64,000 bases of DNA, taken from NCBI GenBank assembly GCA_948567375.1, contig OX419755.1:20166517-20230516 (forward strand). The letters are read 5' to 3'. How positions within the stretch are numbered: the first letter of the stretch is position 1; each line of letters begins with the position of its first letter. Positions 21,137-33,683 of the stretch are shown in pieces. Made by a program: the position numbers and the translations under genes. Origin of the DNA: Lunularia cruciata (Eukaryota > Streptophyta > Marchantiopsida > Lunulariales > Lunulariaceae). The notes beneath the pieces were generated by a model, which saw only the letters and a program-made list of their open reading frames with translations, was not told where the DNA came from and did no database searches.

Positions 21137-22622
21137 GGTGCCAATAGTGATGAATTATTTCTAGAGGTATTGATGTACACTTTGATAATTTGGCAAGGTC
21201 ATGTGCATATGATAACCCCATTGAAGCTCTAAAGTGGCCCATGCACTCTTTTCTATGCACTATCAAAGAAGCAATTTTTTTTGTTGCTCTAATAACTTCA
21301 AAGCATGCATAGTGACTTGGCCAACTAAATTTGCAAATAATTGAATTTGCACATGTTGTGGAACCTTAAGCTTCTGAATTGAGCAGTCAAGCATAATTAT
21401 GCTATTCAATGTATGAATACATGAGCTTGTTGCTCCTATATAGTATATAGGTCTCTGTTGGACACGTGCTAGTATTTTTTGAGTGTTTAATATGCTCCTT
21501 CAACACATGATGTTGAGGTGTTCCTAAAATGTAAAGAATTGTCAATCCATGTGGTGAAAAATTTGTTTTTTGGGGTAGCTAAGTGCTTCCAAGGTACTTT
21601 TTGATGGATTGTACTTCATTGAAGGTGGCACACAGTTCATCTCACTTTGCATCAAAGTCTATGGCTATGATTTGTTGGCAAATACTTGACTAGGTTGTCA
21701 TTATTTCCTTCATTTGATTCTTTATCTTCAAAACTTTCTTGCAATTTATGAGGACATTGTTCTGGATGTGCCAAAGGTAAAGTAGATGTCAAACATCAAG
21801 AAAGACACACTTGATTTCATTTATTGAGGCATTATCCACATCAGTCATAATCACCATTAGAGTAATCACCATTAGAGTAGTACAATATGAACTTTACTAG
21901 AGCACATTGATACTCTCATATGTCTTCTATATGGAGGAAGATGAAAGAAATTGTGGATAATGTATTAAGGCTTGTGCACCCAATTACATGTAGAAGAGGC
22001 ATCTTGAAGCAATTTTTTCAGCAGGTATAGTCTATCAAGATGATTGTGGAATACTGCTTGGCAAGGCCAATGGAATCCAGATGAGCAAAGAAAAGGCATT
22101 TGATATGGCCATTCTTATCAAACTCAAGAGCAAAGTGAAATCCATGCTCTTTTAACTCATCCAAGAGTGCTTGTATGGCTAAATTACTATCAAAGATTAT
22201 GTGTTGATGCTTGGCTTTGCCATTGTTTGTAATCATGGCAGTTGCAAGTGCCTCTTAAATCTCCTTGTGCAAATTTATTAAAATTTGGTGGATACTTGCT
22301 GCTACTAATTTGCTTATTAACATCTTAGCTGCTTAAGTTAACCTTTGTGCACTTGGATGGCCTAATAATTCATTGGACATTTTGTGAGTATACCTATCAT
22401 AGTGAAAATTTTGTGATTATGGCTAGCATCATCAATGCTTAAATTCCATCTATTTTCATTACTCTTGTGATCAATACCTTTCCACATGTAGTCAATTTTT
22501 TGAATCATAGATAAATACCACCGCTCATTAGGTTCCTTGTTGTTGCATTTCCTATATGTGCTATCAAGGTCAAAACATATTTCAACATGACCATGCACAA
22601 GATTTGAGTGTTGGATAGTCAT
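21137..22622 (-). pseudogene. MULE2 transposase, main fragments
   Basis: Three minus-strand blocks keep MULE signatures. Block 22362-22622 is N-terminal. Block 22018-22236 contains GHIKCLFFAHLDSIGLAKQY followed by ILIDYTC, the start of the catalytic core with the first Asp. Block 21137-21266 keeps the SWIM-like segment (CMGHFRASMGLSYAHDLAKL), with one ligand changed to Tyr. Frames differ and stops intervene, so no functional enzyme is encoded. The reading frame of the last block runs into the LTR of B1, which creates a chimeric open frame with no biological meaning. Confidence 0.75.
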
Positions 22623-22876
22623 GGCAAAACCAATGCTATGAGCATGGCTGTGAACATATGCAATTACATTGTCCTAACCAAAAAAATTCATACTAGTGCC
22701 AAGCATATAATATTGTACTTGTGAAATGCAAAAAATGAGCAAGAAATAAGGATAGTGAGCCTTGGCAAGTCAAGGTGCATAGTGGAAGCAAAGAGAAATA
22801 GATGTCATAGAGCATAGGGTAAAGTGAAATCAGAAGAGAGAAGCAAGACACATTTGAGATAATGATAGATAGGGAG

Positions 22877-22970
22877 CGTGCAAGGCCTCACACTTGTTGA
22901 TGTATGCTTACAATTGTAATGGTTGTTTAACTAAACTAACCTTTTGCTTGATTAGGTGTGGTTGAAATAG
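22877..22970. repeat. MULE2 right terminal inverted repeat
   Basis: Reads GCAAGGCCTCACACTTGTTG and runs through ACTAACCTTTTGCTTGATTA to end GTTGAAATAG; it is the reverse complement of the left end at 14134-14229 with scattered substitutions. Confidence 0.82.
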
Positions 22971-24180
22971 TAAATTGCATGGTGGAAATATCAAGTCCCT
23001 ATATTAAACACATCATGGTTTTTTGTGTCATATGCTTTTCTTTGGAAACTTCAAAGCATAGTCACTAAGAATCTAGGATCTTTTTCTAATAAAAAATTAC
23101 AATTTGGTCCGATGTCAAATCAAATCTACCTAACTTAACTAACTTCCACTCCCAAAGGTCACCTAACATTGAAAAGTTAGCAAACAAAATTGTTATTGTA
23201 CACACTTAGATAGAATTACACACAAGCTAGCAAACACACTTTAGATCATACACACTTAAGTAGAATGTTTAGAAGTTTGTATAGTAAATTGCTTAATAAC
23301 AATATATGCTTTCTAGAGTTTTGAACATATGTCAGCACCCTTCAATTTGGATTGAATTACTTGAAACAATCCAAGATTTCATTCAATGGTAGATCTTTAA
23401 TGATTTCATAATTGGATTTGATATGCAATATAACTACACAATCAATAAACTTAACAGAGAGAAATATTTGAGATTACATTCCCAAATCCAATCATGATAA
23501 TAAGAAAATGTATCATAATTGGATTTTAAAAGGTAAATAGAATCTCAAGTATTTGTCCTAATATATGATGGTGTTTAGCATTAGATTATTCTAACAATTA
23601 TTTACTTATTTAAATTATACTTGGAAACTTTCAGAAAATATTATTTTCTTTTCTATATCCAAAGTGAATTAAATTAAGGTTATGAAAGCTAGAGATGAGT
23701 TAAATTATTTTAGTTATTATTGGATTATGAGAGGCTCATGTCAACTTAATCTAACTTATACCTTTTTTCATTTTAAAATTTTTTGATATCAGATTCTTCT
23801 AACCTTTATTTATATACTCAGATAATATTAGGAGAATTTGATCAAGATATTATTTTTATTTCTATTATCCAAAATTACATTAAGTACAGATTGTGAAAGG
23901 TAGATACGAGTTGCAAACTTTTAAATAGTATCAGATTCTAAAAGGCTTATGCCAACTCAATCGAACTTATCCAGATCTTTCAAACTTAGATCTGATATGT
24001 CCTTTTACTAAAAAATCAATAAAATAAGCAGTTTGCAAGATAGAGGGAGATATCTGAAAACATATTTACTTTCTATGATCTAAAGATGATGCTAACAACA
24101 TGTATCTCATAGTTGGATTTTAAAAGGTAAACAAAATCAAATACATTTTCCTTCATTTTTGAGATAGAAATTATCTAAAT
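22971..24180. other. AT-rich sequence without recognisable genes
   Basis: CpG-poor sequence with repeated phrases such as TTTTAAAAGGTAAA(C/T)A(G/A)AATC (about 23522 and 24117), suggesting old internal duplication. No coding motif is visible on either strand. Confidence 0.5.
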
Positions 24181-24331
24181 TAATAATGCCTCATTCCAAA
24201 TACGGATATATGAATATATCCTGATATGTCCTATATCCTGATTTCGAATGAGTCATTTTTTATTTTCTGCTATTGCGAGATAATTCTCGTTATATGTCAC
24301 CTATATCCTGCTTTGGAATGAGGCATTATTA
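24181..24331. repeat. 151-bp inverted repeat with perfect 20-bp arms
   Basis: TAATAATGCCTCATTCCAAA at 24181-24200 is the exact reverse complement of 24312-24331. The interior has three copies of TATCCTG and a small hairpin (GCGAGATAATTCTCG). It could be a small foldback element or part of a larger repeat, because the right arm also begins the repeat described at 24316-24424. Confidence 0.7.
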
Positions 24332-24424
24332 TGTTCCTGATAATATCTCAATAATATGTCTAAGACTTATGATATTCACAAACCGGTTTAGTGCCGGCCT
24401 TTATAAGGTCAATGAGATGAGTGC
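24316..24424. repeat. Unclassified repeat, unbroken copy
   Basis: Runs from GAATGAGGCATT through TATTCACAAACCGGTTTA to GGTCAATGAGATGAG. Its left part recurs at 25470-25531 and its right part at 29349-29400, in the same orientation and order, separated there by 3.8 kb. Confidence 0.65.
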
Positions 24425-25531
24425 GTTAAAGCGTATCCTTGAACTGCATAAAGGGTGGCTTTTGGTGCTATATGAATCGACAAATGAACCAAGGCTCAAC
24501 TTCAAATGTAGTCCCAAATTTTCAATATTCTCAAGAAAATTTTTAGTATTCGCAATCTGAAATTTGGTGAGGTTATGAGGCCAGGGTTTAGGGTTAAATT
24601 TTAGGGTGAAGGTACCCACAAGATAGCAATTTGGGGCTTTTTAATCCTAAGATATGGAGTGGAGTTGTTCAACTTGGTTAGTCATCTATTTCGGATGGTG
24701 CTATAAGTATGACCGTTCAAAATGGTCACCCCATAAGATAACAATAACTAACCAGTAGACTTGGGAAAACTATCGATACCTTCTGATAGATATCCTCGGT
24801 AACTCTAGTACCCAAATAGGCAACTCCAGTCCTTAAGTCAGGTTATGGTTTGGTTTGCTCCAAGTTTTGTAAAACTTTAAGTTGAAACATGGGTTGTGAT
24901 CCATTCCGAATGATTGATGCTTCTTGGTGAGTCCGGGTTTTAACTCAAAACTTGTTCCACACTCTCTAATTTTAAGGAAGGAATTATTAAAGTATATCCT
25001 ACACTCCTTCTGGAATTTAAAAGGTGTTTTTAGTATATACATAGGTTAAAAGAATAATTTTATTCACATGACAAACAAATTTATTTCCAAATTTCTAATA
25101 CAAGAATTTTCAATTTTAGAATTTTTATAAAGTCCCATTAGTGAATTGACTTTGATTTACATACTCAGAATTTGGTAGGAGACATCTAGCTAGACATTCT
25201 TTTCTTTTCTACAGTACAACCACTTGAGATTCTGAACTTGTCATTGAAATTCAGGCAACTTGTCATTGTAATCTTTTGTATTTTAAAAAATATGCATGGT
25301 TTTATTCATATTAACTAAAATATGAAAGCTATCTGGAAGTTACACAAAAGAATAAAATTAGGCCACTATTATAAAATATAATTATACATCAAACCTTGTC
25401 TAATATAGCTAGTCATAGAGAATTAAGCCATAAGTTTGAAATGAACCCATGACACCTCCATCTTCACTCAAAATGAGGTATTACTACTTTCCTGATAGGA
25501 TCTCAAGAATATGTCTTAGACATATGAGATT

Positions 25532-28500
25532 GAGAAAAAGGCAACCATGTAGAACAAATGAAGGATGGGAAGACCCATCAAGCCATACAAGGAAGAGACA
25601 AAAGAGGTTAAATGGTGCTAGGTCCCACTAGTATTGATATGAGAAATCTGCCCTACCATACCTAAGTTATCCAAGCTATGCAAGTTATAAGGTCTACAAA
25701 CTACAAGAGCATCTAAAGAAGCATCACCTAGTGTGATTGCTCTCCCATGGATTGCACCATACAATGCTCTTTATAGAGCAATGGAGACATATTGTCTAAA
25801 GTATGCTACAAAGGATTCCACTTCTGTCTAGGGAAGACTTATTTAATAGAGCTAAATAACATAATGAAGTCAATATGGTTCCAATAATCCATTGGGTATC
25901 AATTCTTCTATGGATAAAATAGCTTATCCCTATTTTATGTAAAATATATTTTTTTTGGATGAGCCTTGTAGGAAAAAACATGGAGTATGATTGCACTCGG
26001 GCATTATCATGTGGAAGCTTAATCTGTTTGTCCTTATTTTCTTGATAGTTATTAATTTTCTCTAAGAGTGGTACCTCCAACGTCTAACATGATAAGCTCT
26101 CATGCACTTGTTGAAAAATGTGTCAAATGTCATGTCCATCACTTCATGTAACTCCAATGCTAGAGGAAAAAAAAGGTGACCTTGTTACATACCCCCATAC
26201 TTGGATACCTTGTGTGATGCTACTCTGCTTGCCACCCATCTAGGAAGATGAGTAAAAATTTCTTCCAAAACTACATCACGCATAAGGTCTATAACCATAA
26301 CATCCACCACTATCACTTGATCATCTCAGACCAAGTATAAGTCTACTTTGACCCATGTTGTCTACAAACAATACAAACAATCCTTCCAAGCAAGGTATTC
26401 TCTCTCTTGTGTCATAACAAACACTATATTCTTGATGCCATCATGGGTAGCTATCCTCTGTCCTCCAAAAGGACAATACGTCATATGGAACATTGCTATA
26501 TCTAGTGTAGAACCACACTCACAAGTGAGTAATAAAGATGTAGATGGGTGGACCAAACCTAGGTGGAACCTCATTGTTGTAGAGAAGGTGGTTAGTGCAA
26601 GTTGAAATGCTCTAATGCATGGTCAAGCTAGGATCCAAGAGCTTGCATCCTTGCAAGAGCAAAAGCAAAGATGCGCTCTAATGGCTCAAGGAATGGATGA
26701 GTCAACTAAGAGAAAATGTAGCATATGTTGACATTTTTGTTCCATCAAGGAAGATTGCAAACCTTTGGTCCAATTTGACAAAGGATGAAAGGTCCTCTTG
26801 TGCCCATCTCTTTTCTACCACAATAATACTTGGAGATAAAAGGATCCCTCCTCCACCTTGGTCACGTATTTCTTTAAACTATCAACAACCATAATATGGG
26901 ATGAAAGTAAGGGTGCCAAGAGAGCCCAATTACCCAAAATGATATAGGTGCCATCTCCTCCATAAATAATAGGCCTACCCCTTTGCACAAGATCAGTAGA
27001 GATGTTTGTCTATGTGCCAAATCTCCCATCACACACTCAAATGTCCCTAGTCCAATTATATTACCAATGACTCTCATAATCTCCTATCAAAAGCTCTCAA
27101 ATGTGATAAGAAAGTCAAGGAAAGAGGAACCATGCAAAGAAGGTAAGTCAGTCAACAAGCAATACTAGAAGAGAGTATACCAAATGCCACTTGCGGATCT
27201 CCTAGTAGAAGAAGGTCATCCATATGGAGGATATCCTTTGCAAGAGCAACATCTAAGAAGCATGTGACAATATCCTTGGATCCTATTGGCACTCCAAGAA
27301 TATGTAGTCCATTTGTAGATGTGACACACCCCTCTGGGACCTCAAGGTGGGGAGGGATACTTGAAGGAGACCATGCTCTAGACTTTGACACCTTGACTCT
27401 CAAGCCTACAAGATGTAGCTCAGTAGTCAAGTGAAAACAGCTTGCCTAATCTGATCTATGAGGCCCACAATATGGATATTGTCTGCCAAGGAGGAAAATA
27501 CACAACCTAGCATGGATAGAGCTCTAAACTGATCTGTGGAAAAAATGGGTCCTCTTAAAGGATCTCCCTATCTTGCATCAACAACTGACTCCAAGATGGT
27601 GACTCTTTCTTGTGAACACCTATGATGGTAGTAAAGAGAAGCAAGAAAGTCATAAAAAAATCGCACAAAAGGAATGAGACTTGCAAAGGATCCACCTACC
27701 TCCCTAAGCTCTCTAAAGATAGATGCTTGAGAGATGCAATTAAAATTTTTCTCAATACCACTTGTAGGACAACCCAATTCTTATGGATATCTAAGAATGC
27801 CCAAATACCTAATGATATAGCCTCACAACCTCCAAGTGGCTACTCCAAATTGATGTGGACTAAGGTGCTCTTAGAAGTGAGACTAATGCTAAAGGACAAT
27901 GGTGTAGCTAACCAAGCACAAAAAGATCTCTCCAATAGCAATTGGTCTTATGCCTCCTATGTCCTTCTCCATCACAAGAAGTTGATTAGCCATTAATACT
28001 CAACTAATTGACATAAGAATATCTCCCTTGCTATTACTACAGCCACTTGAAATAGCTTGGTTAATCTACTAGAAGGATCATTTGCTTGAAAGTAATCTCT
28101 AAGATGCTCATATATCATCCTTGACAAGCCTCTTGAGGAGAGGCAAGGGACAATGCATAATGCTTGTACAAAAAGAGACCTATCAAGACATAAAAGTTGC
28201 TCAAGCGGTTGTTTGAGACCTCTAATGGTACTCCTTCTTGTAGCATAGGATGTATTGAGCATGGGGAAGAGATAGTCTCATCAATGGGACTACCCATAGA
28301 CAAAGGATGTAGCACTTGTACAGCTCTACTAAACTCTCCCACCTGGTCCAATGTCCTATACCATTATAATCAAATGGACTCCATGGTATCATATGGCAGA
28401 ACATGCTCCTAAAATGTGCAAGCTTAACCAACTCTTCTTGTAGGACAGCCCAATCCCCCACTCAAAATTGATGAAATCTAGTAGCTACATCTCTATGCTC

Positions 28501-29348
28501 CACATGTCTCCCTCTAGCATAACAAAGGTATCATTGAGAGAATAAGAGGGATAAAAACCATGCTAACTTGTCCAAATGATCACACATGCCAAACAATCAA
28601 GTGGTAGGCAAAAAGCATGTCTAACCTCATCATAGACAATACGAGGTAGCCTATAGAATAGACATGGACATGGAAAACTAATCTCAAATAACCCCAAGAT
28701 GCTAACCATTCCTAGGACTTGATCTGTATCCTTGGAGCGGTCCATCAAGTGGTCCAATCATAGTACTTGTGTATCCTTCACTCCTTTACTCCTTATGAGG
28801 TAAAGAGTTGGTGATACACTGGGTATGGTGTATCTTGAGCCACTCTGGGTGGCTCCTCATGGGGAAGTGTAGTCATGGCTAGCACAAGAATAATGATTGT
28901 AACACATGATGCTCCTCTCCATATCTCCCCAACCTACAAAACCACAACCCCTCACATCCCACTCACATGAGTAAATGTTATCCCTCCAAACCCAAAAAAC
29001 TATAAACTTCCATAACTTTCAATTTTAATCTCAAAAAAAATTTAATTAAGTTCCCATGGAACTCAATTATGAATACCAATAAATTAGAAATAGAAATTCA
29101 TGGCCTATTTCTCTCAACAAGAAGTATCACTCTAAACCTCTAAAATCATCATAACTTTCTACTCAACTCTCCATAACCTTCAATCTAGATACCAATGGAA
29201 CCAAAATGGAAAAAAAACCAGAATTGACTATTTACTCATGTGGTGTATGCATGTGAGCTCCCCAAAGATGGATAATATCTTTTCACTTGTTGCTTCCTTG
29301 TCTCTCTCTTTCCCAAACTCTCTTCCATTCTCGAGGCAAAAGGTCTGG
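25532..29348 (-). mobile_element. Decayed non-LTR-like retroelement interrupting a repeat
   Basis: The flanks (25470-25531 and 29349-29400) are the two halves of the repeat seen unbroken at 24316-24424, so about 3.8 kb was inserted between them. The insert carries reverse transcriptase sequence on the minus strand. I see no LTR pair around the RT and no clear poly(T) tract on the + strand at the left end, so the non-LTR class is inferred from RT type. The exact ends and target duplication are not resolved. Confidence 0.6.
26362..28757 (-). pseudogene. Non-LTR-type reverse transcriptase, broken
   Basis: Minus-strand blocks in order: 27993-28262 (SRMIYEHLRDYFQANDP), 27568-27777 (EVGGSFASLIPFVRFFYDF, ILESVVDAR then a stop where the RQGDPL motif expects Q, 27569-27571), the active site at 27475-27486 reading ADN for ADD, 27152-27430 (VSKSRAWSPSS, LHILGVPIGS, VAFGILSS), and a Cys/His-rich end at 26362-26574 (LLTCECGSTLD, HMTYCPFGGQRIATHDGI). 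The QGDP and xxDD motifs and the LGVPIGS segment are typical of non-LTR reverse transcriptases. The stop at GDP and the ADD change show it is dead. Confidence 0.75.
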
Positions 29349-29400
29349 TTCACAAACTGGTTTATTACTGGCATTTATAAGGTCCATGAGATGAGGACAT

Positions 29401-32400
29401 GGATAATACCTATCGTTGAAACAGTCCCAACATCTAGTGGATTATCAACAGAACACTGAAAACAGGTGGTACAGTTGGCAGGTACAAGCGTGGGATGTAA
29501 GCACAATCTCCCAACTTGATCTTGCCATGATCTCATCCCACTTGGTAACACATGAGCCAAAGAAATCACTTATTTGGTTAAAAACAATGTTTTTCCTTGG
29601 AAAAATTTAATATAAAAGGATTCCATAGAAGTTCTATGAACTTTCAAGAAAAATTGGAATTTAGATACTCACTAATCTCCTATACTATCCGTCCTTCTTG
29701 ATCTGCGCTAGATAACACATTATCCCTTTGAAATTCTTGACTAACCCCTAGAGTGCTCCATAAAATTTGATAGAAAATTGGAACAAGTTAAGACTATGAT
29801 ATCTTTTTTAATGAATAGTCTAAATTGAGAAGTTCCACATCAAATCACTAAATTTATCATTAACTAAGAATAAGTAAACTGAATTTGAAGATATATAGTA
29901 CTTTATTAATTACTTGAATGACACAACTGGTAAAGAGGATTTGTGGTTACTCTTGAGGCCACCAATACGGCTGAACCTGCTCCAAGGGTTTGACCTAGTC
30001 CAATATCGTATATTATAATATGTGATAGACTAGAAAAAGTCTCATATTTATACTAATGTCAAAAGATAAGATAGTAGTATATCTAAATTGCTCATCATGC
30101 TATGCTTAAACCGTATCGATATAAATACTAAATTACGGAAACTTGAGAAATAAAATTACTCAATTACGTAATACAGGGTATAAAATATATGTGAGAAGAA
30201 CTGAAGCTTCTGGACGAGCTTTCATAATCTGCACAAAGTAGTTATAACTTAAAATCATCTTCATCAAACCACACATGTAGTGAGAACTTCATAAGTGTAT
30301 ATATATACATTAATTCAATATACACAAAACATATGAAGAAAACTATGTAGGCTAGGATAGAGGTGTCGTGAGCATTCTCTTTGCTTATTAAGGTATCAAC
30401 AAGGAGTACAGGTGGAATTGTTCACCAACTTTGTATCACTCTTTGCTTTTCTATAATTTAGAGCTTTTAAATTATCTTTTATAATGTCTTTTTTAGTCTT
30501 CAAATAATGAATTTTAAAAAGATTCTAGAATCATCTTTTAATCTTTGTCATAGTTCATTATTTCCATTGAACTTGAACAAAGGACTTCATGGAAATCCAC
30601 ACAATGTTGTGCTTGTATTTACAAATTAAACTTGGTCAAGGAATAAAGAGAAGACAGTCTACTTCTTCTCCATACTGAGGAGAGATCTGAAAACTTGTAT
30701 ATGTCAAAACCAGTGGTCTCCAAATGGCTGAGGACCTCAAGGCAGCTGATTATGATAATAATAAAGAGGATATATCAATGATTGAACAATTATTTATTGA
30801 TAAACAGTGATATATTTTTCTTATATACTCAAATTTAAAATCTCCTTATATTTTCTTTAACTCATAAGAAGACTTTCTTCATATGAATAAAAGAAGGAAA
30901 AAAGTGGGAAAAAATTATTTCTTATAACATCATTACTACAATCTAAAGGAGAAGCAAAAGGCACACCCTTTAGGATTTCAATCTTATCACTCTAGTTCCT
31001 AGAACAAAATAACTTAATAAGTGCACTAACAACTCAATCAAGAATAAGGATGTTTACCCCTTGTCACTTGCCCAATAAAAACCATATGCAACTTGAGTTG
31101 AGGCTCTAGAATGCTATGAAATAAAATGCACTTTCCTTTGGCACCCATTTTTTGTGAGCTCATTAAGTATTAAATACACTTGATATTAGAGCAAGAATCA
31201 TATATTTATTATATGCATCCATAATTTTCAACTACAAAGATAATTAGCTACTAGTTGTAAAATCCTTAGTTGCTGCAACAATGAATGTATGTGCTAATCA
31301 AAGAGATTTCTTAAGGGAAGTTGAGATAGGAAGCATGATGGAATGAAGAAACAATAAGCAACCCAAGAAGTCTCGCTTTTAGAATACTTATTAGGATATA
31401 TTGAAGTTGAAAAAATGCATAACAACATATGTCATGTACCTCATAATTAATTATTGATTTTGTCAATGTGATGTATTGTTTTGTTTATATTGCACAGTGA
31501 GTTTCTCAAGTCAATACTTGTATTGACTGTAGGAGTTTAATCATCATCAAAACTTATTAATTTGACCTTGTGATGAAATATGAATCAGAGGTATCCTAAA
31601 ACGAAGGAGTGTTCTTAACCAAATATCATAAATAAGATGAGGTTTGATAGGATACCTCCCAAGGAAAAACATGACCTAAGGAAAGGAAATTTTGATCTCA
31701 ACGCACTCTATAAATCAATTCATGGACAATAAGTATGAAAGGATGTTTCATTACTCACTCACTGCAACATGCTCCGCTCATCATTAAAGCATTCAGAGTG
31801 ACTTGCTAGGACAATTTTAGAGAATTTTGGAGAATCTATGGAGAAATATCTAGATTTATGATTTGACACTAAAGATAATATTGCATTTGTATCTCCACAC
31901 AAATCATCTCATTAGTAGATTAGGTCAAATCTCCAAATTTACCAATAGAATGAATAGGGTTATATAGGATATTTTATTTCTACTACAATAAAATATAATT
32001 CTTACTCTCTATCATGTTTTAATATTTTAGCACAATTTGTTGTTATATTTAGCCTTCACTAAATTTTAGCTAGTTAGAAGCTACTTTATTCATAACTATC
32101 TTTAGCAACCTTTACCTAACAAAACTTGAATTATCAACTCATAGTTGTATCCATAACATAGTACAATCACTTAATCATTGTAGTCATTAGGTAAGCTTGT
32201 TTAGTTACTTGGTAAAGGATGTTAATGTACAAAGTAGTCTTCATCACTTCATAATAATACGATACTAATAATTGATGAAGATGGTACTTAAGCATAACAC
32301 CAATGTAAGTACTTAGAGGTGGTTTAAGGTAGGACCACGGTTTTCAATCCACCTTCTTATTGCTCTCATTTAAGTATAGCAAACCAGAAATTCAAAAGAA

Positions 32401-33644
32401 GAAATTAGATCGACCATGAGCTAAATAGAATGAATTCCAAATATAGAAGGTGGTCAAAGGTCTTATTCTTAAGGTGTGTACAAGCATTTTTCTTAGCAAA
32501 GTTATCCTTTAAGTTTCTAGCAAAGATAACTTCTACACAAAATAACTGACTAATCAAGTGACTTCATAACCAAGTTACTTAATTTCTAAGAAGGTCGCTC
32601 ATGACATCACAACCTAAGAAGTATCTTGAGTACCTTAGTAGCCTACTCTATCCATGAGAAGGTTCTTAGATACCTTCTACGTATGACTTTAACAAACTTT
32701 CTAGGTATCTTTTGAAGTATTTTTTCTAGATTTCTAGTGACTTACACAATCAAATTCTAAATTATTATTTTAAATCTTTGTAGTATTTTAGTTTTTCTCA
32801 TCTAATTAATTTGTGTTTCATTTTTTTATTCTAAAATGTTATTCCTATAAATATTAAATTCTATATGGAAAGTTCTATTTTTTTGTATATGCCGCAATGT
32901 TATGAAGTCTTCTTATCTTTTGAACGTGTAAATACTTGCAGCTTATGGGTTATCAAGATCATAAGGAGATAAAATCAAACCAAAAAGGAAGAGAGAGCAC
33001 TCTTGGTTTTATTTAGCTACAAAGGAAGACGAAGGAGGCATTGGCAGACCAGACTTTAAGATCTAGGACCCTTGATAATCTAGAGATCAAGATAAGAATT
33101 TTTGAGATCTCAATACAGGTAATAAATTTATGTCAAAGTAAAGATACTGGCCAGTAATGTAAATGATTGTCTATCTTCTTTGAGGCCATAAAAAGACTTT
33201 ACTAGTTTCATTTCCATAGATAGCAAAGAGACTATTAAGCAATTTAGATGTAGAGCTTCCTTCATAATTTCAGTGTAGATGATTATCTCTAAAATTGAAT
33301 GTTAAACTTCAATTGATATAGTATTTCTATTTTGTAATACATCATCTTGTAGGATGCACCAAAGCTTCAATACAAAAAAGGATTGAATTAACAAAGAATA
33401 TTTTATTTCTTTTTTCAGACTTCAAGTGAACTTTGGTTGATCTGTCCTCTACAAACAATAACTTTTCCTTTTTTGAAATGTTTTAATCTTTTCAGTCAAG
33501 TGTCGCTCTAGTAGGGATGGAGACAAAACAGAGTATATCTTATGCTTAATGGATAAATAAAAACATAAAATACATAATAATGCATTCAACACATCAACTT
33601 GTATACATGGTTACTTCGTACTGCAAGTTAAAAGAGCTATTATT
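29401..33644. other. AT-rich sequence without recognisable genes
   Basis: About 4.2 kb of AT-rich sequence. No open frame has a recognisable motif. No LTR pair or long inverted repeat was found by eye. CpG is rare until about 33.7 kb, where composition changes. Confidence 0.55.
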
Positions 33645-33683
33645 ATTTTCAAAGAGCTATTATGATAATAGCTCTTTGAAAAT
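33645..33683. repeat. Perfect 18-bp hairpin
   Basis: ATTTTCAAAGAGCTATTA (33645-33662) and its exact reverse complement (33666-33683) are separated by TGA. A third copy of AAAGAGCTATTATT lies just upstream at 33631-33644. It sits at the border between AT-rich repeats and the gene island. It could form a cruciform or a short RNA hairpin. Confidence 0.85.

Larger units (their letters stand above)
14134..22970 (-). mobile_element. Mutator-like element MULE2, split by element B1
   Basis: The two ends are long inverted repeats of about 95 bp that share CCACACCTAATCAAGCAAAA and continue with recognisable similarity. Between them lie transposase fragments on the minus strand, interrupted at 15493-21131 by a complete Ty3/gypsy element. 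Removing that element and one target copy leaves about 3.2 kb. MULE1 shows the same order and spacing (SWIM-like motif, then about 280 bases later a GHPFD-coding stretch read on the + strand), which confirms that the two MULE2 halves belong together. I did not find a matching 9-bp target duplication outside the ends. Confidence 0.82.

Noticed and set aside
21066-21266. Open frame joining MULE2 transposase to LTR sequence
   Set aside because: It crosses the insertion boundary of B1 at 21131/21136, so it is an accidental fusion.
24570-24612. Telomere-like TTTAGGG motifs
   Set aside because: Only two or three imperfect TTTAGGG or GTTTAGGG units occur; too short for an interstitial telomere array.
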